DNA of 64,000 bases, from NCBI GenBank assembly GCA_023052935.1, contig CM041292.1:201027799-201091798 (forward strand), in the 5' to 3' direction. This document shows positions 1-11,455 of this stretch, in pieces. This DNA comes from Piezodorus guildinii (taxonomy: Eukaryota; Arthropoda; Insecta; Hemiptera; Pentatomidae). The notes beneath the pieces were generated by a model that did not search any database, was not told where the DNA came from, and was given only the letters and a program-made list of their open reading frames with translations. Within the stretch, counting starts at the first letter, position 1. The number at the start of each line of letters is the position of its first letter. Made by a program: the position numbers and the translations under genes.

Positions 1-145
1 CCACCTTTTAACGTCCCCTCCGAAGGACGGCATAACTAAGGATTTTTTACTCCCATTAAAAAAACCTAGGGCCACCTGCGGGTTTGAACCCGTGACCTTT
101 GGCATAGGAGGCTGTCATGCTAACCACCCAGCTACAAGTGATCCC
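1..145 (-). repeat. SINE1 copy 1, tRNA-derived head, cut by window edge
   Basis: Reverse-strand head of a tRNA-derived SINE. Read on the minus strand it starts GGGATCACTTGTAGCTGGG, with an A box (TAGCTGGGTGGTTAGCAT) and a B box (GGGTTCAAACCCG), followed by the family body. The same body occurs complete at 62596-62874. The 3' part lies outside the window. It abuts HINE sequence at 146, so it probably inserted into that HINE. Confidence 0.85.
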
Positions 146-893
146 TCAACGGAAATATACATTTTAGGGTCCGTGTGTGCGTGTGGTAGTTCACAGGCGA
201 AAACAACCCTATGAAACTGTAATTTCATATTTAAGACAACTATTCGCATGAGATGTACAAATTTTTCGTCAAAATCAGCTGACCAGAAGAGGCACTTTAT
301 ACCATGCATTTTGCACCTTTTTACGATTTTCTCAAAAACGGCTCCAACAACGATATTGATTTAACTCCCTATATCCATGTAAAATTTAATAGGCTTCAAT
401 ATTATGTAGGTTTCATTCTGATTGAAATAGTCTGACAGGGCTTAAATGCCGAGAATTTAAATTTTCTTCTTCTAAACTACCTTAAATTTTGTACATTCCA
501 AAAGATTAACCATATTATCTTAAGGACATCAATGAAGGACGGCTAAATATACAAGTTAAACGAATTTGATGACCAACTAAAGGATAAATGAGCAAAACTA
601 TTTTTCTTATGCATTTTTTGTGTTTTGATAATAAGGACAGTAATATGGACGTATAATATACCGTTGGAAAGAGAAAGATTATAGAAAAAATATTATCTTA
701 TGCACAAAGTTGTAAAAGGTAATATAAAATAGTTATATTATTTAATCTAAATCATATGTTTCCAACGAAGATGAATACACGTTTTATTAAAATCAACTTT
801 AAATTTTTTTTTAATTGAAGTATATTTAATAGTTTTAAAATTGATTTTAACATAAGAGGTAAGTGAAAGTCTTTTTTTGGCACAAACCAGATT
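146..893 (-). mobile_element. HINE copy 1 (Helentron-associated non-autonomous element)
   Basis: Minus-strand copy of the DINE-1-like family best seen at 9159-10036. It holds the GT-repeat remnant, the conserved core and, at its right edge, the sub-terminal repeat (GTAAGTGAAAGT) and a degenerate terminus. The hairpin end is missing where SINE1 begins. It has no coding capacity; open frames inside it are chance. Confidence 0.8.
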
Positions 894-1990
894 ATTTTCT
901 ATTCAATTCCAAAACGTATGTATGTATATTTTATCACTGGCTTTGATAAGAGTAGGAAGATTTTAGTTATCTAATGATATACCACCAATTTTATTATATT
1001 GAAATCATTAGTGTAAAATAAATGGATAAGTAACCTGATTAATAAACGTAGGTCTGGTTGGTCCAGAGGTACGTTATAGAAATAGAGCCTCGCAAAGTAA
1101 TAAAGAAACCAATGCATCGGATGAATGGACCCACCTAAACGGCGGAAGGAAGGTCATAAGAAAGATCAGAGTCAATAAGTTCTAAGAATGGAAGAACCAA
1201 CCGAGTATCCTTTTAAAAAAATCTATAAAAAAAGATTAAATCGTCAGGAAAGTTTAAGGCGGGCTGAACATCTGGCGCGGGTGGATCAAGTTTTCACTCC
1301 AAAGATTTTTCTTAGAGGAAATTCATGAAGCGAGGCGTAAAGGTCCAGAAGGATTCGCCCACGGTGGCTGAGAGTACGGAATTAGATGGTCGCTCAGAAA
1401 TCGTAGGCGGATCAAAGGAAAAACAACACTCAAGTCACTCCAAAAGGTGATATCTTCTGCATCAATGCTAAGCAATTTACAACAAGTTTATTCATAGACG
1501 TATATAAAGACTAAATCGGACATCTCTGTTCGTTTATCCGCTTCCATTGTACTGACTTGCATTTCGCAAGGACTTGACTCTTAAACTTGTAGTTGTTAAA
1601 ACGCTGGTAAATAGCAATAAAGAGACTAAATGAAGTTTTTTTTTTAAATCGGCTCAGCGCTTTTTATATGGAAAGTAAGTAAAACCCATGGTTTTTTTTT
1701 TTTAAATAATATATGTTGTTTTTTTAATTCGAGTTTTTGGTAAACATTGAAACCTTCTCAGAGCCCTAAGCAATTTAATAATATTTATATAGGTCACTCC
1801 AAGGAAGGGCGTGATGATGACCGAAACTCTGTAAAGCTCATAGATCCGTCAGTTTGATGAACATACATGATTATAAAAACATCATGTTGGAACAGATCTA
1901 TGATCACTTTTATTAAGGTTAAGCCGTTATCTCGTGATAATCCGGAAATAACGTCTAACATGCAATTAATATTTTAAATGCGATATTTCT
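894..1990. other. Unassigned AT-rich stretch
   Basis: No gene recognised. The 1040-1440 part is less AT-rich and could be an old, frame-broken retroelement relic, but no motif is readable. Confidence 0.5.
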
Positions 1991-2305
1991 TTTTACTTTC
2001 GCTAGCTAAAATTTCATATTTAAGACAACTATACGCCCGTGGTGTTACAGCAACTTTCTCATAAAAATCAGCTAACCAGAAGAGCCACATTATACCATGC
2101 ATTTAGCACCTTTTTCTCAAATACGACTAGAACGATTTTGATTATACTCCCTATAACGATGTGAAATTTAATGGGCTTTAATATCAAATAGGATTCATTC
2201 TGATTGAAATAGTCAGACAGGTCTTAAATGCCGATATTTTAAATTATCTTCCTCTAAAGTACCTTTAATTTTGTAGTTAATTTAATTTTATCTATAAATA
2301 TAGCT
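1991..2305 (-). mobile_element. HINE fragment, minus strand
   Basis: Contains the conserved HINE core. It begins near a piece of the hairpin terminus (TTTTACTTTC) but lacks the hairpin loop and the other end, so it is an internally deleted, truncated copy. Confidence 0.7.
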
Positions 2306-2318
2306 ATAGCCCAAAATC

Positions 2319-2527
2319 GTAGGGTTTAAACCCTAGAGGATTTTTTAATGGGGGTAAATCCTTAGTTATGTCTAGAAAGGTGGTCCCGAGCCTGTACGAT
2401 ATCAGGTACTCATTAAAGATCCCTATCTTAATAAAACCTAAATAGGCAAAATTTAGGACTCCCACTGTAGCATCGTCCGATTAACTACAGAGGCAAAAAG
2501 TGACGTGAACAAACAAAAAAAATTCTG
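2319..2527 (+). repeat. SINE1 copy 2, 5'-truncated
   Basis: Starts at a degenerate B box and contains the full SINE1 body and 3' end (GTGACGT followed by an A-rich tail). The tRNA head with the A box is missing. SINE1 copy 3 has inserted into its A-rich tail. Confidence 0.8.
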
Positions 2528-2672
2528 GGGTCACTTGTGTCGTAGTGGTTAGCATAACGGCCTTCTATGCCCAAGATCATGAGTTCACACCTGCAAGTGC
2601 CAATAGGATTTTTTTGTTATACCATCCTTCCGATTAGCCGTAGCAGTATAAAGTGACGTTAAATAAATAAAC
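2528..2672 (+). repeat. SINE1 copy 3, internally deleted, with TSD
   Basis: tRNA-like head (TAGTGGTTAGCAT; degenerate B box GAGTTCACACC) joined directly to the SINE1 3' end, with the middle of the body deleted. It is flanked by the direct repeat AAAAAATTCTG at 2517-2527 and 2673-2683, which I read as its TSD. It sits in the tail of copy 2. Confidence 0.8.
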
Positions 2673-2948
2673 AAAAAATTCTGTATTATAATGCGAAAAA
2701 GAATTAAATAAACTCAACGTCTGAATTATTAAGAATATATTTCTCTTGACTAACTAATATCAAATAAATGTTTTCAAAATTATTAATAATTAGTGATACC
2801 TAACCGATCCACGATTGATAGCAATTAGGGAAAGATTACAATACTTAAACTTGATTACCGCTTTCTTGAATGATGGCGTCAAGATAATCAAATAAAGATA
2901 AGTCATATTCAATTAGATCATTTTTTTTCGCTTTTATAAACATCTCAA

Positions 2949-3752
2949 GATTCCGGTTTTGGGGTATGCCGATGATTTGGTACTGCTAGGTGAAGACACG
3001 GAAACCACACAACTAAATACAAGTGTGTTAATAAAAACCGGTAAAGAAATAGGACTCGAATTAAATACCGATAAGACGAAATATATAATTAGTAGCAGAA
3101 ACGGTGGCGATCTTGATGATTTTAATATTTCAGGTCATACTTTTGAACACGTAGAGAAATTCAAGTATTTAGGTTCAATGATAACAAGAAAAAATGAAAT
3201 CCAGGAAGAAATAAAGTCCCGATTAAAGGTGGGAAATGCGTGTTATTATTCAGTTGCTAAATTACTTAGCTCGCGTCTTCTGTCTAAAAACTTAAAGGTT
3301 AGAATTTATAAAGCTATTATTCTTCCGACGGTTCTTTACGGAAGTGAAACGTGGCCGCTTACTTTGAAGGATGAACAACGGCTTAAGGTTTTCGAAAATA
3401 AGGTACTGCGTAAAATATTTGGTCCGAAGAGAGATGAGGCCACTGGGGAGTTTAGAAGGTTGCACAACGCGGAATTGCGGAGCTTGTACCCCGTGAATAT
3501 AATTGAGTTGATAGCATCGCGGAGACTCAAATAGGCGAGTAAAATTGTTGGGCTTGGTGAGGAACGGATTCCGAGAAAGATGGCATTCGCTGAACCGACT
3601 GACAGGCGTCCGAAAGGTAGGCCGAAGCGTCGATGGGAGGATTGCATTAAGGCTGATTTTGGGGGATTGGGCTTGACCGGTGAACATTGGACGAGTCTGT
3701 GCAGGCGAAGTTTGGTGGTATCGGCATCGAACCTTCGGGTTCGGTAAGCCCA
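2949..3752 (+). pseudogene. LINE-A copy 1: reverse transcriptase 3' part, one in-frame stop
   Basis: 5'-truncated non-LTR retrotransposon. From 2959 the frame holds the RT catalytic box YADD (about residues 3-6), DKTKYI (38-43), YLGSM (70-74) and LPTVLYGSETW (122-132), then a basic C-terminal domain rich in KGRPKRRWED-type residues. The frame runs 262 codons to TAA at 3745-3747, broken only by TAG at 3532-3534 where sister copies have TGG (Trp). The tail is (ATT)n. Short repeat tails and this RT suggest an RTE/CR1-type LINE; the clade is uncertain. The near-direct repeats at 2935-2948 and 4053-4066 (13 of 14 bases match) look like its TSD, separated further by a later SINE2. Confidence 0.85.
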
Positions 3753-3765
3753 TTATTATTATAAA

Positions 3766-4045
3766 ACCTGTACCACTACAACCCATGAAGGGTCTTGGGC
3801 TCAGTACATATAGAGATTCGTACTGTTTCTAGGCCAACGGCAGTGCAATGAGGTGATAAGGCCTTAATCGCGCTCAGCCGCCAGGTTTTCCCCAATTAAT
3901 TTGGGTACCCACTTTATAGAGGCTGGGTCTGCCCCAGGAGGGTCTCCATACCCTAGGGTCGCCCCCCGACTAAATTAACAGAATAAATAATATTCTGCCA
4001 CAGCCGAGTTTCGAACCCAGGACCCGGAGCACAGCAGACTAGTGC
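3766..4045 (-). repeat. SINE2 copy 1, inserted in LINE-A tail
   Basis: Second tRNA-derived SINE family, minus strand; full consensus at 37068-37369. The head is cut just after the A-box region, but the B box is readable (GTTTCGAACCC on the + strand reads as GGGTTCGAAAC on the minus strand). It is flanked by the perfect 13-bp repeat TTATTATTATAAA at 3753-3765 and 4046-4058, so it inserted into the (ATT)n tail of LINE-A copy 1. Confidence 0.9.
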
Positions 4046-4308
4046 TTATTATTATAAATATCTCAAAATTTGAATTAAATAAATATAGAGTTAATATTAA
4101 CAACTTGTTGGCGGTTTTAGTGTTGGCAGACCTGATAACGGTGCGACCATCTTATGCGAACAGACTGTACTCCAAACTAGACGAGTCTAATGATTACGTT
4201 AGCTTGGGTCAGGTTACAACTGTGGGACTACTCAGGTTACGGGAACACTTGTGTAATGAGAGTTTTAAACCTGAATCAATACACACACCTTCATTTAATT
4301 ATTCATAG
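4042..4308 (+). CDS. Unrecognised 88-codon ORF, possible exon remnant
   Basis: Open frame between a SINE2 and a HINE. The part from about 4110 to 4290 uses more G/C-ending codons than the surroundings and encodes an ordinary mixed peptide (for example SNDYVSLGQVTTVGLLRLRE). A possible splice acceptor (GGTTTTAG) lies near 4118 and a weak donor (GTAATG) near 4253. The first codons lie in the SINE2 TSD, so that start is not real. I do not recognise the peptide. It may be an old exon, an unknown retroelement piece, or chance. Confidence 0.3.
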   Translation: MLIIINISKFELNKYRVNINNLLAVLVLADLITVRPSYANRLYSKLDESNDYVSLGQVTTVGLLRLREHLCNESFKPESIHTPSFNYS

Positions 4309-4318
4309 TATGAAAAAA

Positions 4319-5432
4319 AATTAGTGCGGGCAACACACGACTTTCACTTAAATATAATTGAAAATTATTAAATATAGTCACTAGTAACTTACGAATATAT
4401 TATATAAAATGTTAATTTTAGTAAAGGAATAATTTTGTTTATTTTTTTATAGTATCATTTCTTGCCTTAAATCAAATAAATTTTGAGTTTTATTGTACTT
4501 CCGTGTAAGTAGGAATTTCAAAAAGTCTTTGCAGTATCTATAAGTCTGTCTTGCAAATCGTGTGGTAAGTCAGTGCCAATTGCAATTAATACCTTTGTGT
4601 AATCATAAGCCATCACATCACATAACATTGCCTTCAACAAATTTGTGTATAAGATAACATTTTTTCTAAAATCTTCAGCTTTCTAAAGCTGTATTATACT
4701 CCTACGTTACAGTTATGTTCAAAAGAAAAAAAAAATATATATTTTTCTTATTTTTATTTTTCTTAATTATCACAATTCGGTCAACTTATACAATTGTCCG
4801 TTTTTTTATCAATGCTAACATGATTATATGGGTAATTTTTTATAATACATATATAATAGGTATTTTGGGGAAAGGAAATTTAAAATATCAGAATTTAAAC
4901 CGTGTCATACTATTTCAATCAGAATAAAACCTACATTGTATTAAATTTGACATCGAAATATCGAGTTTAACAAAATATAGAGAACCGTTTTTGAGAAAAT
5001 CGTAAAAAAGTGCAAAATGCATGAAAAGTGTATCAGTTTTCCTAAAGGTTGTTGCAAAATTTCAGATAACTCAAATATAATTCAGTATAATATACTTTTA
5101 TGTTCGGGAAAAAATAAAATTGTTTACTCTATTAAATATTTTTAAAGAGTTTCAATTAGAATATTCGTTAGTCTATATTCAGATAGACCGATTTTGATTT
5201 ATGAAAACGTTGCTTTAACATCATAGGCATATATCCTTAAAAATTGAAATATCGTTTCATACAATTATCGTTTATGGCAGACTTATCACACACGAACCTT
5301 TTACGGGACTTGGTCATTTGGACTCAAGGGCCCTTACAACTTAACATTTCCGGTGAAGTCAATAATTAAAATATTTTCACGATCGCAATACTTTTCCTTA
5401 CTATAAATTTTATATAAAGGTAAGTAAAACTA
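4319..5432 (+). mobile_element. HINE copy, plus strand, diverged, with internal extra sequence
   Basis: Starts with the terminus (TAGTGCGGGCAACACACGAC) and sub-terminal repeat (CTTTCACTTA), carries the core, and ends in the conserved CACGATCGCAATACTT followed by a decayed hairpin (about 5396-5425). About 180 bp at 5100-5285 does not match other copies and may be a secondary insertion. Confidence 0.75.
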
Positions 5433-5465
5433 CAAAAAAAAATGAACCGCATCATCATAAAAGCA

Positions 5466-5670
5466 TTGATAAAAAACCAACAAATATACTAGTTGAATGA
5501 ATTTGATAACGAACTAAAGGAGATAACATATTTTTTTATGTATTTTTTTTTTTAACTTAAGAATAGTAATGTGGTATAATATACCGTTAGAATGCTAAAG
5601 CGTTTAGATTTTTTTGTATTCTATTCACGAAGTTGATGAAGGTAATGTAAAGTAACCAATATGGCATTAA
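5466..5670 (-). mobile_element. HINE fragment, minus strand
   Basis: Matches the interior of other minus-strand HINEs (TTGAATGAATTTGATAACGA, then the ATACCGTTAGAA segment). Both termini are missing. Confidence 0.55.
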
Positions 5671-6119
5671 TGATAATTGTACATAACAATTTTATATTAT
5701 TATTATATTAAAGGTTGAAAATAGACAAAATGCTGCATAAATTACATTGAAGGATTCAAGAAATAAATAACATTAAGTATCTTCAAAAGTATTTATCAAA
5801 TTTATTTTTTAAAACACTTTGTACATCAGAAAATAATAGTCCGATGTCAATTTATATTTTCCTCTGAAAAAGGAAAATGCATTATGTTTTTCTTTTGAAT
5901 TCAATAAAGAACATTATTTAATGCAATATTGATCCTATATATTATATTAAATTAATATTATAGAAGGAAGATGGTGGGGACAGTAGCCAAGAAAAAAACA
6001 TTACAATAAAATAATGAAAGAATATCTCATTGTTTTCCTTGACTTCCAACCAGACTATTTTCCTTCTGAATCTCCCAACGGTCAACTAATGATATTCAAT
6101 ATAATGTAATAGTCATATA

Positions 6120-6121
<2 letters not shown>
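5671..6121. other. Unassigned AT-rich stretch
   Basis: No gene or family recognised. A short GATGGTGGGGACAGTAGC segment near 5970 resembles GATGGTGAGGACAGCAGC near 24380, hinting at one more decayed repeat. Confidence 0.4.

Positions 6122-6184
<63 letters not shown>
6122..6184. repeat. (TA)n microsatellite
   Basis: About 30 uninterrupted TA units. Confidence 0.98.
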
Positions 6185-6187
<3 letters not shown>

Positions 6188-6224
6188 ATTAAATAAAAAA
6201 AGGGTAACTCAACAATTTATTTAA

Positions 6225-6442
6225 GATCTTGGGTCAGTACAAATAGAAATTTGCACTGTTTCACGACCAACAGTAAAGAAGTTATTAGGCTTAGATCACA
6301 CCCAGCCACCAGATTTCCACCTCCCCCAATTTTTAGGTACCCACTTTATATGGTATTGGCGTGCCTCAGGAGAGTACCCTATAGCCTTGAGTCGCTCCAT
6401 TGCCGAAATAACAGAAGACTAGTCCTCTATGCACTAGAACAA
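6225..6442 (-). repeat. SINE2 copy 2, diverged
   Basis: Minus-strand SINE2 body (GGTACCCACTTTATATGG; CCACCTCCCCCAATTTTTAG) with an internal deletion and a decayed tRNA head. Confidence 0.7.
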
Positions 6443-7697
6443 TTATTCTTAAGTAGTGTAACAGTGACTTAATTAATATTAATTTCTTTAAAATTATGGT
6501 AAAATAATTATAATTATGAAAAAGAAGAATGTGATATACAGCTTGCAATGACACTAAAAAATAATTAATCTTTAACTCCATCAATACCGTCATCATAGGC
6601 TATTTGATAGCTACAGATGATAGGTGAAATCGTTGATGCAGAGGCAAATAAATATTAGGTATTAGAATTATTTGCTTCCAGTATTTCAAACTTGACTGTT
6701 AACAATTTTATTGCTGCAAACGATAAAAGTAGGTAAACTATTTTATATTTAAAAATTCCAAATAAAAGGCAATATAAGGAAAGAAATTTCGAAAATTCGG
6801 CCTTGTCGAATAATTAATTGAGGCTGATGTGAAGGACCATTTAATTATAGAATAATTAAATATGAAATATGAAATGATACATCATGTGCCCAACTTAAAA
6901 CATGCATTTCCATCAATGACTCCAGTTCTGATATATTCAGGATTGCAATACTTATGCTTAATAAACATTCCTTATATAGGTAAGCGAAAGGAGCGTATCT
7001 TAGGGTTAAATGACCGTATTTTAAATTCAATTTAAGGCTATTATCAAAACTTTCTAATACACAATTAAGTACAAACTGAACTAAAACTAGTTAAGTGGAA
7101 AATAATTACGAAACATGCTTAGGAAGTTTTCAAGTGTTTAACATAACGTAGAGGAAAGTTAGATCAATAAACAATGTACTTGCAACTTAATTACATTAAT
7201 TAATCTATTTCCTAACAATTTCAACTAAAACGAACACTACTAATGTCTTAAATTAGAACAAAAGATTCTAGAATAGTAACCAATACAAACAAAAAATTAA
7301 GAATTGGAAAAACAAAAATAAATCAATACAAAGTAATAATATTTCATAATCCAACTGTCGATTGAGAATATGTAAAGTTTTTAATGGAAAAGGGTGTTTT
7401 AAGATTTCTTGAGTTTTTATCCAACTTTACAAAAGGGTAAGAGTGGACAACAGTGAGTTTGTGTGTGTGTTACAGTAAATCTTGTTCAAAAACGCCCAAA
7501 ATTAAAATTGCTTATAATAAGTATATATTGTACAAATCTTAGAGTTCATGTGATGTTACTGCAACTTTTTTACCACTATCGATCGTAAAAAACAACAGTT
7601 CCAATGATTTTGATATAATTAGATGCATCAATGTATAATTTACCAGTCACTGATATGCAGTATTTTATCTTTAAAAAACTTTGTTCTTTTTAAATAT
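6443..7697. other. Unassigned AT-rich stretch
   Basis: No gene recognised. 7505-7665 has weak similarity to the HINE minus-strand core but is too decayed to call. Confidence 0.45.
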
Positions 7698-7900
7698 ACT
7701 ATGCTAAACTAGAAGGTCTCGGAGCCAACTTCTTTTCAGACGCCTCGGAGGATTATCAGGGAATGTAGAGGAAGCAAGGATTGAAACTAGTGGGTTAGAG
7801 TGGGAATGGAGTTTGTCGTGAAAGGAGTGGTACCTGGTTCGAGCCAATAGGGAACATTAAGGTCCTTATGGATGAGTTTATTTGTGACAAAATAAGGAGC

Positions 7901-7908
<8 letters not shown>
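7698..7908 (-). mobile_element. LINE-C 3' fragment (jockey-like)
   Basis: Minus-strand match to the C-terminal end of LINE-C, including the segment encoding the PRRLKR-like motif (GCCTCGGAGGATTATCAGG on the + strand), shared with copies at 37990, 28830 and 53393. Fused to a GA microsatellite on the right. Confidence 0.75.
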
Positions 7909-7966
<58 letters not shown>

Positions 7967-7970
7967 AAGA
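7903..7970. repeat. (GA)n microsatellite
   Basis: About 28 GA units with one interruption, then an A-run. Confidence 0.95.
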
Positions 7971-8314
7971 GGAAAAAAAAAAAAAGTTCAGATGACAATT
8001 ATATATCTTCCTTCAAAGAAGCCTTCATTATGTTTAACTTTAAAAAAATGAATGATTACGAGAGAAATTTATTCCGATTCTAGAACTAGGAGGCAAATGT
8101 TTATTAATGGGTCGATTTTATTCAACCAATATACGCTTAATGATTGCAAACATAACATAAACAAAATCAGGTGATAAGAATGTATTCCATTCCGGAAAGT
8201 ATTTAGGTCCATTCAGCTTAGAATATTATTAAAAAAAGGACAAAATTACTTCGGCTAATGTCATGAAAACCTATTACTAAACCTATTGTTTCGTCAAAAT
8301 ACAGGTTTAAAAAA

Positions 8315-9036
8315 ATCTGGTGCGAACATTACAGGACTTTCACTTACCTCGGTTGATAAAATCATTTGAAAAACTATTAAATAAAGTGACAGTCGAAAAA
8401 AGTCTAAAAAATCATATTCAGTTTTCTTAAAACATACGTTTTTAAATAAAATAAAATACATAATAACAATATAAAATGATTACGTACAATTTTCATGTAT
8501 ACCACATTCGTCAATTTATTTTACCTTTTTAACTTTTTACCTAAGATAACATTTTTTCTTAAAATCTTTAGCTGTTCATAAGTTCAAAAAAGGAAAAATT
8601 TCATTAAAAATATGCTTACCCTTTATTTCTTACGTTGGTTATCAAATTCGTTCAAAAGCTAACAAGATGATACGGTTAATTTTTTGGAACCTAGAAAAAA
8701 AATTGGACTTAAGAGGAAGAAAATTCGACCCTGTCAGACTATTTTAATCAAAATAAAACACAAACCATATTAAAACCCATTAAATTTTCAACGGAAAAGG
8801 TACAAAATGTATAAAGTGACTCTTCTGGTTTGCCGATTTTTAAAAAAATGTTGCTGTTACATCTGAGGCCTTCAAAATGCTCCTAAAATATGAAATTTCT
8901 AAAACTTTTCATTTTCGAACTAGAGATACGCACAGAGATACCTTTTAGCGGGACTTGGTCATTTGGGCTCATTGGACCCTACAGCATGTATTTCAGGTAA
9001 AATTAAATATATATATTTTTATCCGTTTTTTTTTTT
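8315..9036 (+). mobile_element. HINE copy, plus strand, lacking hairpin end
   Basis: Begins ATCTGGTGCGAACATTAC, then the sub-terminal repeat ACTTTCACTTAC, then the core. It stops at a long T-run (about 9028-9050) before the hairpin. Confidence 0.75.
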
Positions 9037-9158
9037 TTTTTTTTTTTTTAATTCGTAAGAAGAAGTACAGACAGGTAAAACAGAAGAGGAAAGATCGAAT
9101 TAATAATATAAAACACGTGAAGTACCAATTCTAAAATTGCTACGACAATAAAAAAAAA

Positions 9159-9867
9159 ATCTGGTGCGGGCAACACACGACTTTCACTTACCTCCATTTT
9201 TAAAATCAATGAAAGAATTTTCAAATACAGTTAGAGATAAAAATACGTGAAACTATTAAGGAACTAATCAAATTGAATTTATATAGAAACATGTGTTTTA
9301 TTAAAAAATCTATTATATTATTATCTAAAATAATCAGTTAGTTTTATCTTCTTTTCACCACTATCTATTAAGTTCTAAAAGCTTGTGTATGAGATGATAT
9401 TTTTTCTTCTGCTCTTATGTTCAAAAACGAAAAATTGCATTAAAAAAATATTTTTTCTGTTTTCTCCTTTAGTTGAGTGTCGAATTTATTCAATTTATAT
9501 ATTTACCTGTTTTTCATCAGCGTTAACAAGATAATCTAGTTATTATTATTGAATCTACAAAATTAAAGGTACTTTTGGGGAAGAAAATTTAAAATATCGG
9601 CATTTAAGCCCTGTCAGACCATTTTTATCCAAATAAAACCTACATGATATTAAAGCCCATTAAATGTTACATCGATATAGCGAGTTTAATCAAAATCGTC
9701 GGAACCGTTTTTGAGAAAATCGAAAAAAGGTGCAAAATGTATGGTATAAAGTGCCTCTTCTAGTAAGTTCATTTTGATGAAAAAAGTGTAGTCGCGTCTA
9801 GGGCGTATAGTTGTCTTAAATATGAAATGTCAGTTTAATAGGACTTACCGTTTCCGCCCGAGAGTTA

Positions 9868-9911
<44 letters not shown>

Positions 9912-10036
9912 CTTTTTGCGGGACTTGTTTATTTGGACTCAGGGGACTCTAAAACGTGTATTTCTGTTGAAAACTGGAATTCGAAAATTTTCACGATCGC
10001 AATACTTCCCCTTACTATTTATAGTAAGTGAAAGTA
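9159..10036 (+). mobile_element. HINE reference copy (DINE-1-like, both ends present)
   Basis: 878-bp non-coding element with all landmarks. The 5' end is ATCTGGTGCGGGCAACAC, followed about 21 nt in by ACTTTCACTTAC. The exact reverse complement GTAAGTGAAAGT sits at the very 3' end, inside the hairpin CTTACTAT-TT-ATAGTAAG (10011-10028). A (CA)n tract lies near 9871-9908. Asymmetric short inverted repeats, a 3' hairpin, an internal microsatellite and no CTRR end are the hallmarks of Helentron-associated elements such as Drosophila DINE-1/INE-1. It would need the Rep/helicase of an autonomous Helentron, which is not in this window. Confidence 0.85.
9871..9908. repeat. (CA)n microsatellite inside HINE
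   Basis: About 19 CA units at the place where other HINE copies have only a few (for example CACACACAGACC at 41104), so this locus has expanded. Confidence 0.95.
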
Positions 10037-11455
10037 AAAATAAACTAACCATAAATCGTTCAGGTAACGGGTACGTTAAATTAATTCGAAAGTGTGAAAT
10101 ATTTAGGAAAGAGGGCGCAACTAATGAAGAGCCTTTTAAAAGAAGAAAAAAAAAAAAGAACCGCTTTAAACAAGGTTAATATAATTATGTATAAATGGAT
10201 TTTAAAACCTGAATGAAATACGATACACTTCAAAATTTAATACTTATGTTAAAGAAAAAAAAAATTAATTAACATAAAGCATTAGAGGGACTTGCAAAGC
10301 ATGGAGGACTTGAGAGGAGTGATGCGTGAAGTTTCGGGGCCTGCTTCAGGGCTTTCGGTTTTATCGATTGAGTTCAGTTTCCTCAGGCTGTAACACGCCA
10401 CTTAACCATTCCGCTCTTCGTAAATATTTATGAGGAGGAACACAATCGTAAACAGAATAAACCGAAATTATAGAAAAAAAAAAAAAAAGGAAATAATGTT
10501 TTAAACGATCTGATAAGATTAGATATCCTAAGTTAAAAACTTAAAAAGAGAACCTGACACAACATAAAAAATATTAGCAGAGAATACTTCATGAGAAACC
10601 ACAAAAAAAAATATAAATAAATAAAAACGTTAATAATAATATTAAAATTCAAAACAAGAAATAACTCAAACGTTTCCCGACTTTAAACGTAAAGAAAATA
10701 CAACGAAAATAAAAAATTCATAATTCACACTCAAAATCTGTGAGAAACTTTAAAGTGTTTATCATTGTTTCATAACCGAATTATCATTTCATGGAAAAAT
10801 AAATCTTCAAGTCACTTATAGTGATCGATATGAATTACAATTTAAGAGTTGAGTCAAGTTGAAAATAATATTTTTTTTTTTTAAATGTGTGGTTCTTATC
10901 ATCTCTTAAATAATAGAGAACGGTTTAAAAAAATATTTTTATGAATCATTGATGTCTGTGGTGTTTAAAGATGTGATCGAAGAAAACGTGTTTATAACCT
11001 TACTAAAGAAACTGAAGAAACTTCTTTGTAAAGGTACATCTGACTAGACATTTAGCCATATCACTTTCAATCATTGCTGATATAAACATATTTACTGCAA
11101 GTAATTAAAAAATATATTAAAATTAGCAGACATTTTTTAAATTGAATTCGTAATGAAGTCACATTATAAGTGTTGTCATTCTTTAAGAGCGTTCTGGTGT
11201 CAAAATGAATACTTTCGAACGAATCACATTTATTTAACCAAATATAATTTTCATTTCATGTTTTTCGCTTATTAACTTTTACATAATTATTTTATAGAAG
11301 GCGGATATAGTTAAATTAAACATTACTACAAGTTTAATGAAGTTTGAATACGTATTGATAAGAATTTTTACAACTTAAAACGGAACCCGTAGTAGAAAAG
11401 CACGCTTCAAGATTGTATTGTTAATGTAGTATTATAAAATTGGGTGACTGACCTG
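10037..11455. other. Unassigned, mostly unique sequence
   Basis: No gene or repeat family recognised. 10285-10440 is less AT-rich, with no open frame of note. Confidence 0.5.

Noticed and set aside
7505..7665. Additional HINE copy
   Set aside because: Only scattered similarity to the core, no ends; kept as unassigned.
7868..8083. Open frame rich in Arg-Glu repeats (and Leu-Ser on the other strand)
   Set aside because: It is a translation of the (GA)n microsatellite at 7903-7970.
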